A DNA stretch of 64,000 nt from Sphaerulina vaccinii (lineage: Eukaryota; Ascomycota; Dothideomycetes; Mycosphaerellales; Mycosphaerellaceae): contig JAKUDP010000007.1 of NCBI GenBank assembly GCA_022570795.1, forward strand, positions 1,240,001 to 1,304,000, read 5' to 3'. The number at the start of each line of letters is the position of its first letter. Within the stretch, counting starts at the first letter, position 1. The notes beneath the pieces are model-generated. The model had not been told where the DNA came from, did no database searches, and saw only the letters and a list, made by a program, of their open reading frames with translations. Below, piece by piece: positions 62,533-64,000 of the stretch. Both the position numbers and the translations under genes were made by a program.

Positions 62533-63746
62533 ATGACCAGACCACTCAGCGGCTACGAAAACCACTTCGGGATCGAAAACATACCTTTTGGCATTGCCTC
62601 TACTAAGAACAACAGCAAGCCCACAGCGGCTACACGATACCAAGACAATGTCATATTCTTGCAATCACTACAACACCTATTCGCAGACATCAACGGCCTG
62701 CCCTCCAACATATTCCAACAACCCACCTTGAACGCCTTCGCAGCCCTAGACTCAAATGTCCATCGTCAAGTCCGAGAACGCATCCAAGCAGAAATCAAGA
62801 AGGGGAACGACAACAATAGCCTATCACGCTTCCCACCAGACTCAGTCATCTCCATCTCAGAAGTGAACATGCACCTCCCAGTCTCAGTCGGCGACTTCAC
62901 AGATTTCTCCTGCTCGCACCACCACGTCCAAAACGCCTCAGAAGCAATGACAGGTCAACGTCCACGCCTCCAGCTTTCTTCCACTTCCCAATAGGCTACG
63001 CAGGTCGATGCTCTTCGATCGATGTCTCTGGTACACCTGTCGAAAGACCTTTAGGACAGCACTGGAGTGGTAAACCAATGCAGAGTGATGTGGTCTTTGG
63101 ACCGTGCGAGAGAATGGACTACGAGCTGGAATTGGGCGCGATAATTGGAAAGTCATTACCAAGGAATCAGCGTATCACGGCACAGCAAGCAGAAGAGCAT
63201 ATTTTCGGATATGTTCTTATAAACGATTGGAGTGCGAGAGATATTCAAGCTTTGGAAATGATTCCTCTTGGACCGCTGAATGGCAAGAATGCTGGGTCTA
63301 CGATGTCGCCTTGGATTGTCACGAGTCTTGCTCTCGAGGCTTTCAAGACTGCTGCGCCAGAGAGGACGAATGGAGTTGATGATGTGCAGTATTTGAAGAG
63401 TTTGGGAGATAGTGCGTTGAACATTTCTTTGCAGGTCAATGTCGCTGGGAAGACCATGTGTCGAAGCAATAGTTCATGGATGTACTGGACGTTGGCACAG
63501 TGTGTCGCTCACCAAGCGATTGGAGGTTGTGGTCTGCGGACTGGAGATCTCTTGGCTACTGGAACTGTCAGTGGTGGGGGCGATGAAGAGCATGGATGTC
63601 TTTTGGAGTTTATGAAGCAAGGCACGACGCCTCCACGAGGATATCTTGACGATGGCGAGACTGTCACACTTTCTGGATATTGTGGTGAAGGTGTGGGCTT
63701 TGGCGAGTGTGTGGCCACTTTGCTGCCAGCTAAGCAGTTTTCATAG
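62533..63746 (+). pseudogene. Fumarylacetoacetase-like gene, frameshifted
   Basis: The first frame (62533 on) shows the N-terminal domain (NHFGIENIPFGIAS) and VGDFTDFSCSHHHVQNASEA. It then runs out of homology near 62958 and stops at 62994. The next frame takes up from about 62961 with PPAFFHFPIGYAGRCSS, GTPVERPLGQ, the metal and catalytic region (MDYELELGAIIGKSL, INDWSARDIQALE, GSTMSPWIVT) and ends at 63746 with GFGECVATLLPAKQ. Both halves are well preserved, so the break is one lost base (or two gained) near 62958-62961: a recent lesion or an assembly error. If intact it would hydrolyse fumarylacetoacetate or a relative, as in tyrosine breakdown. No other tyrosine-pathway gene is in the window. 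Confidence 0.8.
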
Positions 63747-63873
63747 TTCTGATATGATATCATATCATATCTCGTAGGAGAAGAAGTTCCGCTTCCAATC
63801 GCTATCTTGGAAATTGTTTCATCGTGATTCTACGTCTCACCACTCTCCGCCAATCTTTACTTTAAAAATACTA

Positions 63874-64000
63874 TTATTCAGCCTTCCGCCTGTCGACCTC
63901 CACAACGAACTCGCTGTCTTTGACTATGTTAGCCTTCGCTTCCTTGCTGATCACTTCTTGAGAATGTAGAAATAATACTCACCGCTTGCATCCAAACTCC
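63874..64000 (-). CDS. 3' end of a gene, cut by the window edge
   Basis: The last part of a minus-strand gene: an exon piece 63983..64000, an intron with donor GTGAGT (63982 down) and a final exon ending in TAA at 63874-63876. With the acceptor after GCTAACATAG the end reads SLDASVKDSEFVVEVDRRKAE; with the later GACAG acceptor it is shorter. Too little remains to name the product. Confidence 0.5.

Noticed and set aside
62954..62974. A GT..AG pair 20 bases apart that would rejoin the fumarylacetoacetase-like frame.
   Set aside because: Far below any known spliceosomal intron length; a one-base lesion is simpler.
46437..63746. A classical biosynthetic gene cluster.
   Set aside because: There is no polyketide synthase, peptide synthetase, terpene synthase or P450; only scattered catabolic-type enzymes are present.

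Overview
The window is nuclear DNA of a filamentous ascomycete, most likely a Dothideomycete of the Mycosphaerellales type. Genes carry zero to two short introns (about 50-70 nt, GTAAGT/GTATGT-like donors, CTAAC/CTGAC-like branch sites, CAG/TAG acceptors), both strands are used, and the protein set is typical of such fungi: Hrd1, a Bck1-type MAPKKK, Pof7/Hrt3-like F-box, Mtm1-like carrier, sulfite oxidase, 2EXR-type proteins and a C2H2 plus Zn2Cys6 regulator. All assignments come from reading the sequence; no database was searched.

Layout. 0.3-8.3 kb: a small secreted NTF2/SnoaL-like protein, a wax-synthase-like membrane acyltransferase, the ER ubiquitin ligase Hrd1, a small GPI-type surface protein, a 1.2 kb array of decayed tandem repeats and a type II haloacid-dehalogenase-like enzyme. 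9.6-12.1 kb and 25.4-28.0 kb: two blocks of small secreted proteins (called SSP-1 to SSP-4 here) that share a signal peptide, two copies of a ~35-residue helical repeat and, in pieces, the same upstream DNA. Between the blocks lie a 1045-residue secreted protein with an isolated Cys/His pair, Pof7/Hrt3, the Mtm1-like carrier, phosphatidylserine synthase and the APC/C cullin Apc2. 28-41 kb: a gene-free stretch, the Bck1-type kinase, a SAP-like nuclear protein candidate, two related 2EXR proteins (one with a frameshifted tail) and relics of the same family. 41-54 kb: sulfite oxidase, Tgs1-like cap methyltransferase, an F-box-like protein, a LigB/DODA-type ring-opening dioxygenase, oxalate decarboxylase, a DUF1275 membrane protein, a CocE-type hydrolase and two unrecognised genes. 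56-64 kb: an unrecognised acidic protein, a second decayed repeat array, a frame-broken small secreted gene, the dual-finger transcription factor, a cupin, a fumarylacetoacetase-like gene with a frameshift, and the 3' end of a further gene.

How the genes work together. Housekeeping genes form divergent pairs with short shared promoters (phosphatidylserine synthase/Apc2, Tgs1/F-box-like, cupin/fumarylacetoacetase-like). The 46-63 kb part carries several small-molecule catabolic enzymes next to a regulator, but they are interleaved with unrelated genes, so a true cluster is only a possibility. The most novel content is the SSP family, with its conserved promoter blocks, 3'-UTR introns, an orphan promoter copy, and one member (SSP-3) whose ancestral start codon seems to be lost.
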